A DNA stretch of 64,000 bases from Schistocerca nitens (lineage: Eukaryota; Arthropoda; Insecta; Orthoptera; Acrididae). The stretch spans positions 1,189,312,759 through 1,189,376,758 of the forward strand of contig NC_064615.1 of NCBI RefSeq assembly GCF_023898315.1, read 5' to 3'. A program made the position numbers and the translations under genes. Positions 21,675 through 33,974 of the stretch are shown here, piece after piece. Numbering within the stretch: position 1 is the stretch's first letter; each line of letters starts with the position of its first letter. A model generated the notes under the pieces. That model was not told the origin of the DNA. It did not search any database and was given only the letters and a program-made list of their open reading frames with translations.

Positions 21675-24600
21675 GCTAGGAAAGGTTTGGTGGTTGGATT
21701 AGAGAAGGGACCAAACTAAGCAGTCATCTGTCCCTCCGACCACGGAATAACTAAAACTGATAAAACCTCACACTACAAGAGGGAACAATAATAGCCATAA
21801 AATTACAAACTAGGGACAGAGAAGGAAGGAAGAAGGTGGAAGAAAAGGGGAGGGAAAGAAAGTGACTAATGAGAGGGGCATAAAGGAAGAAGCACAGGTA
21901 GACAAGACACACACTCGAGATAAAAGAGACCCCGTAAGGAAAGGAGTGGAAAGGCAGGGGGCGGAAGTGAACCACCGAGCCCAGTCGTAGCCAGTCCAAT
22001 CGGGATGAAGAGCGGAGCAAGACGATCTGCCATCCCCTCCACCCACTGATAAGGTTGAAGGTCCCACCCTTAAATAAAGTGATAAAAACCCCCATCACGA
22101 AGAAATCGTAAAAATAGATCAGCCGCTGAGGCACTGTCAGCTAACGCAAGGGGTAGCAAGTCAGGAAAGTTAAACATCCATCGCAGGGCAGCAAAGTTGG
22201 AACAGTCCAGTAAGAGGTGAACCACAGTTAACTGGACAGAGGGGACACCTCACAACGGAGGAGATAACCGTGAGTCAGCCAGGTATGGCTGATGTGGAAA
22301 CGGCAAAGGACGACAGAGGCCTTAAGAGAGGTCCGTAAGGATGACTGCCACATAGTTGTAGAATCCTTTATCGCCCTGAGCTTGTTCGGCGAAGAAAGAG
22401 TGTGCTATTCTGCATTCCACAGTCTCAAAACCAGATGATGTAATGCCAAGTGTATGCCAATGGCAAGAGATGGCCTGTTAGTAGCCAATTTAACCAGCTG
22501 ATTGGCAAGTTCATTTCTAGGGATCCCAACATAGGCTGGGGTCCCAATGAAAACCACTGAGCATCCACTTTGAGCAAGGAGAGAAAGGGAGTCTGGATGG
22601 CTATGACCAACGGGTGGCGAGGGAAGCACTGGCTGATAGCTTGCAAACTGCTCAAGGAGTCACTACAGATAGTGAAGGACAGTCCTGAGCAGAAGCGGAC
22701 ATGGCACAGTGCGCACAAGATGGCAACCAATTCTGCAGTAAAAACATTACAGCCATCTGGCAAGGAACGAAGTTCCGTGTGTCTTGCATAGGTGTAAGCA
22801 TAACCAGTGTGACCAGCAGCCATGGAGCCATCAGTATAAATCACTTCTGAACCCTGGAATAAACTGAGGAGACAGCAGAATTGGCAGTGAAGAGTCTTCG
22901 GAGGGACAGAATCCTTTGAATTGATGGAGAGATCAAGACAGAGCAGTGGCCGAGAAGCGCACCACAGAGGGGTACATGTGCAAGGGGAGGAAAGAGGCAG
23001 TAAAGGGAAGTGCTGCAGCTCAGAAAAGAGCGACTGAATGCGGACAGCCACGGTAAGCCCATATCGTGGCCGTCACCGCTGAAGGTTGATCTCAGTGTCT
23101 GGATAAAGGAGACCATAGTTAGGGTGCTTTGAGGTGCAGCGTATGCTGAGCGTGTAAGACATTAGCTATTGTTCGCACAAAACTCGCAGCGGTGGAATCC
23201 CCGCCTCTGCGAGAAGGCTAATCACGGGGCTAGTTCGGAATACACCAGTCGCAAGTCGTACTCCACAGTGGTGGATGGGGTCTAGTATCTGCAATGTCGA
23301 AGGTGACGCAGAACCATTGACAGGACTCACGTAGTCTAAACCAGACTGGACCAGCACTTCGTACAATCACAGTAGAATAGAGCGGCCTGCACACCAGGTG
23401 GTACTGCACAGTCATCTAAGAACATTGAGATGTAACCAGCATGTCCTCTTCAGCTGGCGAAGATAAGGGAGCCATGTCAACCGGGCATCGAAGACCAGAC
23501 CAAAGAAGCGATGGATGTCTGCCACCTCGAGGCATTGGCCATCGAGCAACAGGTCTGAACGGGGATGGACTGTACAGCGATAAAAGAAATGCATGACACA
23601 TGACTTGACCACTGAAAACCATGAGAGAGAGCCCAACATTGCGCCCAGTAGATTGCCCCCTGTAGACGGCGTTCTGCCGCGCCAATGATGGAGGAAGCGA
23701 CTTAGATACAAAAATAGTCAGCATACAAAGAGAGGGGCAGTGTCGGCCCAGCAGCCACCACCACCAGTCCATTAATGGCTACGAGAAAGAGAGGGGCCTT
23801 CAGCACGGAACCCTGGAACCCCATTTTCTTGCCGATGGGAAGTGCTGTAGGAGGAACCAACTTGGACCCGGAAAGAGTGACAAGAAAGAAATTTATGGAT
23901 AAAAATGGGCAGAGCACCACGAAGGCCCCATTCGTGAAGGGTGGTGAGGATGTGGTGGCGCCAGGTGGTGTAATGGGCTTTAAGCAGGTCAAAGAAGACT
24001 GCAATGAGGTGTCGCTGATGGGCAAAAGCTGACCAGATAGCAGACTCCAGGTGGACCAAGTTATCCACCATAGAGTGGCCACAGCGAAAACCACCTTGAG
24101 TCGATGACAAAAGGTTACAGGATTCAAGGATCCAAAACAGCTACAGGCTCACCAGGCATACAAGGAGCTTGCAGAGGGTGTTGGTAAGGCTGATTGGACG
24201 GTAACTATCCAACTGAAGAGGTGGCTTCCCCGGCTTCAACACCAGAATAACAATGCTTTCCTGCCACTGGGTAGGACGGTTGAAAAGGGTCAGTACACAA
24301 CGGTGGCCAGCCACCGATAAGTGTTGGAGCATTTGGTTATGTATCTGATCCGATCCAGGAGCCGTGACGGGACAAAGGGCGACGGCACTGGTGTATTCCC
24401 ACTCACCAAATGGGGCATTACAAGGTTCAAAGCAGCGAGAAACGAAATACAAAGGCAGCAGTTCTGAGCCCTCTTTCAGGAGGAGGAACATGGGTGGATA
24501 CCAAGTCAATGCAGAGGCTTGGACAAAGTGTTGAGCGAAATGCTCTGTGACTATATGTCTGGATGGGTAAGGACAACACCATGCATTGAAATTCCTGCAA

Positions 24601-24746
24601 CGCTGGTGGGAGGAAGATGGCAAAAGTTCGCCGGAGTTTTGCCCAGACTTGTGAAGAGGGGGTGTGCGGTCCTATGGCAGCCACATATTGTTCCCAGCAA
24701 ATCCATTTCTGAAATTTGATTACGTAACGGGCCCGGGCGCAGAACT

Positions 24747-24979
24747 TGGTTGGTTGGTTGGTTGGTTTGGGGAAGGAGACCAGACAGCGAGGTCATTGGT
24801 CTCATCGGATTAGGGAAGGAAATCGGCCGTGACCTTTGAAAGGAACCATCCCGGCATTTGCCTGGAGCGATTTAGGGAAATCACGGAAAACCTAAATCAG
24901 GATGGCCGGACGCGGGATTGAACCGTCGTCCTCCTGAATGCGAGTCCAGTGTGCTAGCCACTGCGCCACCTCGCTTGGT
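24747..24979 (-). mobile_element. tRNA-derived SINE (family 1) in LINE copy B
   Basis: It is flanked by a 14-bp duplication, CCGGGCGC-A/G-GAACT (24733-24746 and 24980-24993), with one mismatch. Read on the minus strand, the tRNA-like head has GGCGCAGTGG (A box) and GGTTCAATCCC (B box) near 24905-24975. The body ends with a TTGG repeat at 24747-24766. It interrupts ORF2 of copy B, so it is younger than that LINE. Confidence 0.9.
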
Positions 24980-26442
24980 CCGGGCGCGGAACTGTTTAAA
25001 GATCAGAAGGAGAGCAGTAGAAGAGTGCCGTTTGAGGTTTTGAAGAGCATGGAGGAATTCGTTTTTTGGCCGCAACAGTTTCCAGAGTCCGCCAAGGGAC
25101 CATCTTCCGATGGGGGGGAACCTGAGGAAGAAGGGATGGCTGAAACAGCCACAGAAAGAATGGCGGCAGACAAAGCCTGTGTAGACTCATCAATACTGCT
25201 GTGTGGTAGTACAGGGGAGGATGGTAGTAGAGGAGAAGGCACCCGAATCAGCTTTAGACGAGGCCCACCTGGGAGGGTGACGGAGCGAGATACACCAAAG
25301 GAAGGTCAAAACAATCGAGTAATGATTGCTGTCACATAAGTCATCATTGACACCCCACTGAATGGAGGGAAAAGGCTGGGACTGCAGATGGGTTAGATTG
25401 GATTAGATTAGATTTACTTTCATTCCAATTGATCCGTAGTGAGGAGGTCCTCCAGGATGTGGAACATGTCAGAATGGAGAGGTCAATGGCAGGGAAAGTG
25501 CTGTGTGCTACACTAAAATATGAGGGAGGGGCGGTGTTTAGTAGACAGAGGTCAAGACCTGCCAGAACAGCTTCAACTGTCCTGCCCACGGCAGCAGTCA
25601 TGTGGGTACCCGAAAGAGGGTTGTGGGCATTAAAGTCCCCTGGAAAAAGGAAGGGAGAAGGGAGTTGTTGAAGAAGGGTGGCTATGGCAAGGGATGTGGA
25701 CGGCCTGTCAGGCGGGAGGTAGAGATTACAGATTGTGATTGGAGTGGCCAGAGACCCTGAAAGCAATTGCTTCCAGAGTGGTACGGAGGGGAACCCATTT
25801 ACTAACAATGTCCTTGCGGACCAGGGTGCAAACACCACCAGAAGCCTGCAAGGGGCAATTCGGTTCCGACAACACGCGGAACCCACAAATCGTGGGTGAG
25901 TAAGAATTGACAAAATGGGTCTCCTGGAGAGCAATGCAAGCAGCAGAGTAGGAGGAAATAAGGGGTTGCAACTCCGGGAGGTGATGCAAATATCCATTAC
26001 AATTCCACTGGAGGATTCTCAAGCTGGAGTCCAAATGGGAAGCGAACAGACTGGAGCCGGTCACGATGCCATGTCGCCATCCGTCACCAATGGTGTAATG
26101 TCCATATAGGTGGGGGTCAGACTCTGTTGGTTCATTGGCTGGGGGAGGGGAAGGTGGCAACTCACTGGGTACTGGAGGGGCCTTGCCCTCGTTCTTGCAT
26201 TTCTGCTTCTTCTCTTGTGAAGGAAGAGAAGGGCAGACCACAGCGAGGTCGGGTACAGAATTACACCTGGCAATCTTGGCACCCAACAGCCGCAGATCGG
26301 GCGGTCGATGTGGAGCTGCAGATTGCCTTTCAGAGGGGTGCCGAGAAGACGAGTCCCAGGAGGGAGCTCCAGTGCTGTCGGCTGCCAAAGAAGGGGAGCG
26401 CTTCTCCAGCAGGGGAGGGGGAGCAGCACCAGAAGGGGTGGG

Positions 26443-26593
<151 letters not shown>

Positions 26594-26819
26594 GTGGGGC
26601 GGGGCTGGGAAGAGGAGGTGATAGGAGGGGGAATGGACATAACTGGAGCAAAAGTAGAAGTTATAGGCACGGGGTGGAGCCTGTCATACTTTCAACAAAC
26701 CTCGGTGTAGGCAAGTCTATCTAAGGTCTTGTACTCTTGAATCTGTCATTCTTTCACATACACCAGGCATGCTGGCAAGCATGGAGAATGTTATGCATTA
26801 CAATTTATGCGCACTGGCG

Positions 26820-27700
26820 GGGGAGCACAGGCACTCCCCTCATGGAGGGGGCAACCACAGTCACCGCAGAGGGGATCGTTGGTGCAGCGGGATGACGTGT
26901 CCAAACCGTAAGCATTTAAAGCATCTCATCGGTGGTGGAATGTAAGGTTTTACATCACACCGATACACCACCACCTTGACCTTCTCTGGGAGGGTATCCC
27001 CCTCGAAGGCCAGCATAAAGGTGCCTGTATCGATGCGATTGTTTTTAGGGCCTCGCTGTACACGGCAGATAAATCAAACTCCTCACCGCTCAAGGTTGGC
27101 ACGGAGCTCCTCGTCAGTTTGGCGAAGAAGATCCCAGTGCAAAATGATGCCCTGTACAGAGTTCAAAGATTGGTGGGGTGTGATGGAGACTGGGATGTCA
27201 CCGAGCTGGTCACAAGCACGCAGGGCTTAAGATTGGGCAGCAGAACATGTCTTTATGAGCAAAGAACCGACTGCATTTTACTCATGGATTCCACTTCGCC
27301 ATACTTATCTTCAATCGTCTCCAAGAAAAATAAAGGCTTGGAAGTAGCAAAACTTTCGCCATCGGTCCTGGTTCAAACCAGGTACCAAGGGAAAGGTTTC
27401 AACCCAAGCTGGTGAGCTTGATCCTCTTCCCAGGAGGTGGCCAGGGAGGGGAAGGCCGAAGGATCAGAAGGGAGAGTGTCATGGCTTCTACCACTCATAG
27501 AGATGGCCACAGAATAGACAGGATGTTGTAGCTTTTGTCGCTTCATGTGCAAGGCATCCGCCCTAATACCAACCACTCTGACCAGGGGCTTGCCCCGTGG
27601 GCACCACCCAGACACAGCAAGGACCGTCTGGAACGGCGGCCATAGCCGAGAGTTCTTATGCCCCAAAGTGATGAGCAACGACTCCTTGGCATACACGAGG
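26820..27700 (-). pseudogene. ORF1 remnant of LINE copy B (gag-like, zinc knuckle)
   Basis: ORF1 proteins of I-type LINEs bind the element's RNA. Minus-strand translation shows a CCHC-type segment, MRCFKCLRFGHVIP, near 26890-26930. The upstream region is at 27373-27696 (GHKNSRLWPPFQTVLAVSGW, FPSLATSWEEDQAHQLG). It aligns by eye with ORF1 of copy D (PSLATPWEECQAKDG, CFICGEHHSTC). Frameshifts divide it. Confidence 0.65.
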
Positions 27701-27729
27701 CGTTAACAGCTCAGGTACTACCAATATGA

Positions 27730-28215
27730 TCTAGATCTACATCTACATCTAAATCCACACCCCGCAAGCCACCTGACAGTGTGCGGTGGAGGGTACCTCG
27801 AATACCTCTATCGGTTCTCCCTTCTATTCCAGTCTCATATTGTTCGTGGAAAGAAGGATTGTCGGTATGCCTCTGTGTGGGCTCTAATCTCTCTGATTTT
27901 ATCCTCACGGTCTCTTCGTGAGATATAAGTAGGAGGGAGCAATATACTGCTTGACTCCTCGGTGAAGGTATGTTCTCGAAACTTCAACAAAAGCCCGGAC
28001 CGAGCTACTGAGTGTCTCTCCTGCAGAGTCTTACACTGGAGTTTATCTATCATCTCCGTAACGCTTTCACGATTACTAAATGATCCTGTAAATAAGCGCG
28101 CTGCTCTCCGTCGGATCTTCTCTCTCTCTTCTATCAACCCTATCTGGTACGGATCCCACACTGCTGAACAGTATTGAAGCAGTGGGCGGACAAGCGTACT
28201 ATAACCTACTTCCTT
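27730..28215 (-). mobile_element. LINE 3' tail inserted in the 5' region of LINE copy B
   Basis: Minus-strand frame 27835-28161 reads as the C-terminus of a LINE RT protein (AVWDPYQIGLIEEREKIRRR, ESVTEMIDKLQCKTLQERHS). The 3' end carries a short GATCTACATCTACATCT repeat at 27728-27752, a CR1-like habit. Copy B resumes after it (GATCCCTGTGTTGTC, compare GATCCCTGTGTGGTC in copy D at about 41700). Exact edges and the duplication are ambiguous. Confidence 0.7.
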
Positions 28216-28703
28216 TGTTTACGGATCCCTGTGTTGTCAGGAGACTCCGCCAAGTGGGTACTTAATAGCCCCACCACACGGACTGGCTTCTGTTCTGGTG
28301 ACCTAGAAGGAAGGGGGCCAGAGTGCAATGGGAAAAGGAAGGGGAGGGGGAGAGGAAACTAGGTTGACAGTTCATCCCCAAATGGCTCACACTGAATGTA
28401 AAATGTTGGAAATGGAGGTCAAACCCCAATGGGACCAGAAACACCGAAAAGAGATGGAAACAGCAAACTAAACAATAGCACATACCAAAACAAAGCCGAG
28501 ATGATAGCCAGGTCGATACAAAGAAGTCCACCAAGAGGGAAAGGAGGTGGCAGGGAGAAAGGAGCAAGGACAGGGAAGGAGAGGAACAGGGATGGTAATG
28601 CAGTCTGGAGGAAGGAAGGGGACTGCAATAGCTCAGGGCCTCATGCGCGCCACACACATACCCACAAAAGGGACTGTGGGCCCCCTTGGGGGGCTAGGAA
28701 AGG

Positions 28704-29570
28704 GACACCATGTAGCTTTTCTCAGCCAATAGGTTGAAATGATACGTAAGAAGTAATAAAATATGCAAAATAAACCATTCATCTTTCACTAGGACATTAC
28801 ACTGGTCCACAAAATTGCCTTTTTACACTGCGTGAAGTTCAATTCAAATTGTCAGAACATCCACAATCTGAATTACATTTTCAACATATTTAGACTCCGC
28901 AAAAATTTGCAGCTGGAAAGTGAGTCCAATGAAGTGGTTGTGTCAGTTGCACATGGGTACTTCCACACCTTTGAAAGCACAGGAAGCATTGTTTCAGATT
29001 TTAAAATCTGAGTGTCTAGGACCACAAAAATATGATGCTCTTAGTTAGTGTGTTAAGGACTTTGGACTGACATGACCTTACCCTTTATCACCACCACACA
29101 TTTCGCATTAACTGTCAAGTAACGCCTGCTTCTAGACTTTCCCATGCATACAACAATCTTAGACAGACACATTAGTGTTGCTGAAGCACATTTTGTAACA
29201 TTACTGATCCACCTTCTGTGAGGTCACTGCATTCTCAGAATCCCGAAGAACGTCCTTCACCGCCTGTCTACCCTGCTTGCCCTTCTCAACTGGACTACAT
29301 TTTTGTTACAGTCGTCGCAATTGTGTCCCACACTCCAGTCTCTTCCCTGAATGTTTGTTTCCCTGTCTCACTCACTAATTTGCTTACCTTTGCATCCCTC
29401 AGTTATTGAATTGTTTTTTTCATTAAATGCCCACATCATAATGCCGTAAGTTTAAAACCACTTTTAAACTTTTCTTTTCAGGCACATCTGAAGCATACTT
29501 TTACAGAATATTATTTAGTTTATTGAAAGCACGCCATACTATTTTGGTCTTCTATTCATTTATTTTCTGG
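28704..29570. other. Gene-free stretch
   Basis: AT-rich sequence with no recognised gene or repeat. Confidence 0.45.
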
Positions 29571-29579
29571 AGATAGAAA

Positions 29580-30190
29580 CATTGCAGTTAACATCCCGCC
29601 GAAGACGAGGTCATTACAATCAGAGCATAGCTGTGTTTCCAGAATCTATGCTGGTTGGCATAGAGGAGGTCACATTCTTCAAGATACCTCATTATGTTTG
29701 AATATGTTCTATACAGTTTTTGCCCTCTACAACTCTCTAGTACCACTGAAGTCAGTCCCTGACATCTTAACAGATGTCGGTTTCATCCTGCCCCTTCCCC
29801 TTGTGTTTCCCACGTATTCCTTTCCTCTCAGATACCGCACAGAACCTCCTCATTCCTTACCTTATCAGTTCAACATCTGTTGGAAGCACCACGTCTCAAA
29901 TGCTTCGATTCTCTTCTCTTCCGGTTCCCCACAGTCCATGTTTCACTACCATACAATGCTGTGCTTCAAACGTACATTCTCAGCAATTTCTTCCTCAAAT
30001 GTTTGATACTAGTAGACTTCTCTTGGCCAGGAATGCTGTTTTTGCCAGCGATAGCCTGCTTTTGATGTCCTCCTCACTCTGTCCATCACCTGTTATTTTG
30101 CTGCCTAAGTAGCAGAATTCCTTAACTTCATCTACTTCTTGACCATCAATTCTGTTGTCAAGTTTCTCACTATTCTCATTTCTGCTACTT
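29580..30190 (-). mobile_element. RTE-like LINE fragment
   Basis: The minus strand reads IDGQEVDEVKEFCYLGSKIT then GDGQSEEDIKSRLSLAKTAF (about 30040-30175). A degenerate YGSETWT-type region follows to about 29800. It matches the family of the plus-strand copy at 30320-32575 (EFCYLGSKITDDGRSREDIK). The 3' part toward 29580 is too decayed to place exactly. Confidence 0.7.
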
Positions 30191-30319
30191 TTAAATAATC
30201 TAATTATTGGTCACTATTTTATTGACAGGAAATTAAATAGTGTGAGGTATTTTGATTTCTTGACAGAGGTTCTGGAGGACTGTAGGAACATGTGAGGTGA
30301 TACTGACCCTGCAACTTTT

Positions 30320-31263
30320 CTTAGAAGATTGGTCAAGCAAAGGCAAATCTACATTTAGAGCATAAGTAGATACAGAGAATGATTTTGACAATGTTGACTG
30401 GAACAGTCTCTTTGAAATTATGAAGATAGCAGGGGTAAAATACTGGGAGCAAAAAGCTATTTACAACTTGTACAGCAGCCAGACAATAGGTATACAAGTC
30501 GAGGGGCATGGAAAGTAGGCAATGGTTGAGAAGGAAGTAAATCAGGGTTGTAGGCTATCCCTGATGTTATTCAGTCTGTACAGTGAGCAAAAATTTGGAG
30601 TACGAATTAAAGTTCAGGGAGAAGGAATAAAAACTTTTAGGTCTGCCAATGACACTGTAATCCTATCAGAGAAAGCAGAGGACTTGGAAGAGCAGTTGAA
30701 CAGGATGGACAGTGTCTTGAGAGAAGGATGTAAGATGAACATCAATGAAAGCAAAACAAGGATAATAGAATGTAATCGGATTAAATCAGGTGATGGTGAG
30801 GGAATTAGATTAACAAATTAGACACTTAAAGTGGTTGATGAGTTTTGCTATTTGGGCAGCAAAATAACTGATGATGGTCGAAGTAGAGAGGATATAAAAT
30901 GTAGACTGGAAAAGGCAAAAAAGTGTTTCTGAAGAAGAGAAGTTTGTTACCATTCAATATAGACATAAGTAATTGGAAGTCTTTTTTCAAGGTATTTGCC
31001 TGGAGTGTAGCCATGTATGGAAGTGAAACGTGGACAACAAACTCTTTCCAAAAGAAAAGTACAGAAACTTTTGAAATGTGGTGTTACATAAGAATGCCAA
31101 AAATTCGATGGCTAGAACACATAACTAATACGGAGGTAGTGGATAGAATTAGGGAGACAAGAAATCTGTGGCACAATTTGACTAAAAGAAGGCACCAGCT
31201 GATAGGACACATTCTGAGATGTCAAGGGATCACGACTTTAGTATTCGGGGGAGGGGGTGGGGG

Positions 31264-31298
<35 letters not shown>

Positions 31299-31327
31299 GG
31301 GGGGGGGCGGCTAAAAATTGTAGAGGG
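30320..31327 (+). mobile_element. RTE-like LINE, RT and C-terminal region
   Basis: Plus-strand pieces give DFDNVDWNSLFEIMKIAGVK (motif A region, 30370-30440). VNQGCRLSLMLFSLY (30540-30590) and a degenerate SANDTVILSEKAEDLEEQL follow; the usual FADD box is here changed to SAND. Next come EFCYLGSKITDDGRSREDIK (30840-30900) and MYGSETWTTNSFQKKSTETF (31010-31075). A (GT)n run lies at 31267-31297. The LINE is cut at 31327 by a solo-LTR-like insertion and resumes at 32431. Confidence 0.8.
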
Positions 31328-32430
31328 TGTAACGGAACATAATAAAGGCTTTACTTTACCGAAGTAGGCGATGCCCTCCAAATTCAACCAGTTTAACGAG
31401 TATTTATGATTATAGAAAAGTTATTGTGTATGTTAACAATGATTGCACAACATGTCTCCATAAACAATCAACCCATTAAATTATACTGAATAACTGACCC
31501 ACACAAAAGTTAATATCACTTGATCACTGATACAGCAAATGTCATCATGTAAAAATACTAAGTTTATCTTAAATAGTTAATATGAAGTACGAAAAATAGT
31601 GGCCAACTTAGGTATTTTGGATCTCCTTAAATAAAAATCACCCAGTGAAACCTATTTGTTCACTAGGAGTGTTTTCACTCAGTATTCACGTAATCAATCC
31701 TATTTTAGACGAAAACCAATGTAATTCTTAATAATTCATGTTACTTACTTATTTATGCAAATTAGAGAAGTCAATTGACAAACTTCTAAAACACGGCCTT
31801 TTTGTAACAAAGAATTATTCTGTCAAGTCAACAAATCTGTCTGTCATTTTAATAACATGTTAAATTATGTCACTTGATGCAAATTAATAACTTTTCTGCA
31901 CAAATTATGATAACAGATGTACATGTGACTTATAAACTATATCTCTTTTTTAGTAGTTCTTTGACAATGTTATAAATACAAGCAGCAAGAAGGGTCGGGG
32001 GGCAGTCGAAATGTCACTTTGGTGAGGTGTGTTTCTATGTTATTGTTTGAGGTGGATAAACAATGCAAAGAACATGTAAAGGAAGTACGACTTTGTGTTG
32101 TGTTATGGTCTTTGATGGTCTGTGGAATTAAGATGGCCACCAAAGTAATAAATATTTGATGTTTACATATGTGTTGGTTTTGTTTGTTCTTTATCATCAA
32201 AAGCACATAAAAAACACGGGACCTCATATTTTTAACCCTAGACAACCAGATTTAGAGCCAGCATCAGCATCGAGACACAGCAGCGATCCAGCAAGCAGCA
32301 GCGATTACTACAATACAATACATTGTAATGGCGCCAACCTAACATCAAGTGCTAACAAGCTCCGTAAATGGGAGTGAAATAGTGCGATTACAGCAATTAG
32401 CGATATCGACGACTAGGCGGACCATTTACA
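31328..32430. mobile_element. Solo-LTR-like fossil
   Basis: A 1,103-bp insertion begins TGTAACGG and ends CCATTTACA (TG...CA ends with a 5-bp inverted TGTAA/TTACA). It is flanked by a 4-bp duplication AGGG (31324-31327 and 32431-32434), the size usual for LTR elements. AATAAA lies at about 32151. No gag or pol is present, as expected after recombination between two LTRs. It is younger than the RTE-like LINE it splits. Which LTR family it belongs to is unknown. Confidence 0.6.
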
Positions 32431-32575
32431 AGGGAGACCAAGAGAGAAATACACTAAACTGATTCAGAAGGATGTAGGCTGCAGCAGTTACTGACAGATG
32501 AAGAGGCTTGCACAGAGTAGCACGGAGAGCTGCACTAAACCAGTCTTCAGACTGAAGACCACAACAATAGAGGTT
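32431..32575 (+). mobile_element. RTE-like LINE, 3' end after the insertion
   Basis: The line GGGAGACCAAGAGAGAAATA, then CACTAAACTGATTCAGAAGG, is the closing C-terminal coding part (RPRE-YTKLIQKDVGCSSY). It is followed by CAGTCTTCAGACTGAAGACC and an ACAACAATAG tail. The text GTAGAGGG at 31320-31327 joins in sense to AGGGAGACC here. Confidence 0.75.
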
Positions 32576-32962
32576 TTGCAACTGTTACTGAAGACATCCC
32601 ATCGGACATACAACAAATCATGTGGTACTAACACAATGGATGTCCTGAACATTCTATGTATAGATTTACAGAAGTTCTTAACAACAGATTTGAAGATCGT
32701 TGGATTGGACTGTCTGGCAGCACAAAATGGCCTGAAAGTTCACAAGACCTAGTGTCTCTGGACTTTTACTTGTGGGGCAAATTGAAATAACAAGTTTACA
32801 ACAGAATTCCAATTCCTGGCAAAGACACAAAGATTGTATAATATGAGCTTACTCTGCCATCAGCTCAGATGGAATTCAACATGCAGTATTGTCCTCATCT
32901 AATGGTTTTACAGCAAGTATAATTGTTAATGGTCACCATTTTGAGCTAACAGTGTGTCCAGG
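32576..32962 (+). mobile_element. mariner-type transposase C-terminal remnant
   Basis: Plus-strand reading gives NNRFEDRWIGLSGSTKWP-like sequence, then SLDFYLWGKLK near 32750-32790, the last catalytic region of an insect mariner-type transposase. A downstream HHFEL-like end lies near 32930. Stops break it, and no terminal repeats were found. Confidence 0.6.
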
Positions 32963-33970
32963 TTTCACTCTATACAACTCCCAAATTTCCTTACAGTGGA
33001 GAAGGAATAAACAAGCACACAACCAATTTTGTTTGCATTCGACAAAATTTCTGTTTTTCATTTGAAGTGTAGACTGCAGCATGGATTCTGGACATCACTA
33101 CTCTTCTAATGGAACACATCTGCCATTGTATACACTGCGTCACTTAATTTTCATCCCACAATCTCCACAGTCTTTACAAAAAACAGCTTTGTGAAAGGCA
33201 GTTGGACCCAGACAATTGGTTATTTTGCCTTGTCACAGCTACTTTACAACAGCAAGGTTGTGCACTCAAGTTCAGAACTAATTGCACATCACAACTAGTC
33301 TTACTCTCCTGAACGCATCAGTAAGAGGGAACAAGTCGACGAGTAGGAAGCAACCACAGTATCACAGTTCTCAGGCTCACCATACTCTCAGAATTACAGT
33401 GGGAATGAAGGAAGGTAGTATAGTGCTGACGTAACAGCAGTGCCTCAATTTCAGATTTATGCAGCCCTCACTATTAGGCTTGCACCCACTCCATTTTCAT
33501 CTCTGCTGTCAGGTTTTTAAAATAATTCTATAAGCACATCTACTGACTGAGTGAAATGGTATGCAGGATAAGTGAGACAGTTAAAAGCACAGTTTGGTGT
33601 AATGTAATTTTCTACCTCTTCCTCACAATGAGATGAAAAACATTCCATGTAAAAATATTGTTTATGTGGTTAACATGTAGAAAATTCTCCACTGTGTGTG
33701 CACCTGTTTGCTAAATGTACATAGTTGGTGAGAGATGGGTGAACACAGAATGTCACCAAAGCAAAAGGCAATCAGGCATCTGCAGCTGCAATGCTCTCTT
33801 CTGCTTTCAGTTCGGCAACATTCTGGAAGGTGGAGAAGGACAGGTGCTGCTCTTAACAACACCCAGAAACAGTCAAAAGAAGCTGAAGAAAAATGACTTA
33901 TGTCTTCTCTTCTGTTCTGAGATTATGTTCTGATTAACAGAGAGATCTGTGACTCAAGTTTCTCCTGGCA
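32963..33970. other. Gene-free stretch
   Basis: I see no recognised gene or repeat. Short frames at 33662-33933 on both strands have no family signature. Confidence 0.45.
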
Positions 33971-33974
33971 TATA

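Noticed and set aside
23775-24032. Plus-strand frames across LINE copies B and D (also 26127-26621, 40461-40787 and others)
   Set aside because: These are antisense shadows of LINE ORF1 and ORF2; motifs are found only on the minus strand.
29698-30112. Plus-strand frames of about 100 codons
   Set aside because: They are antisense to the RTE-like LINE fragment on the minus strand.
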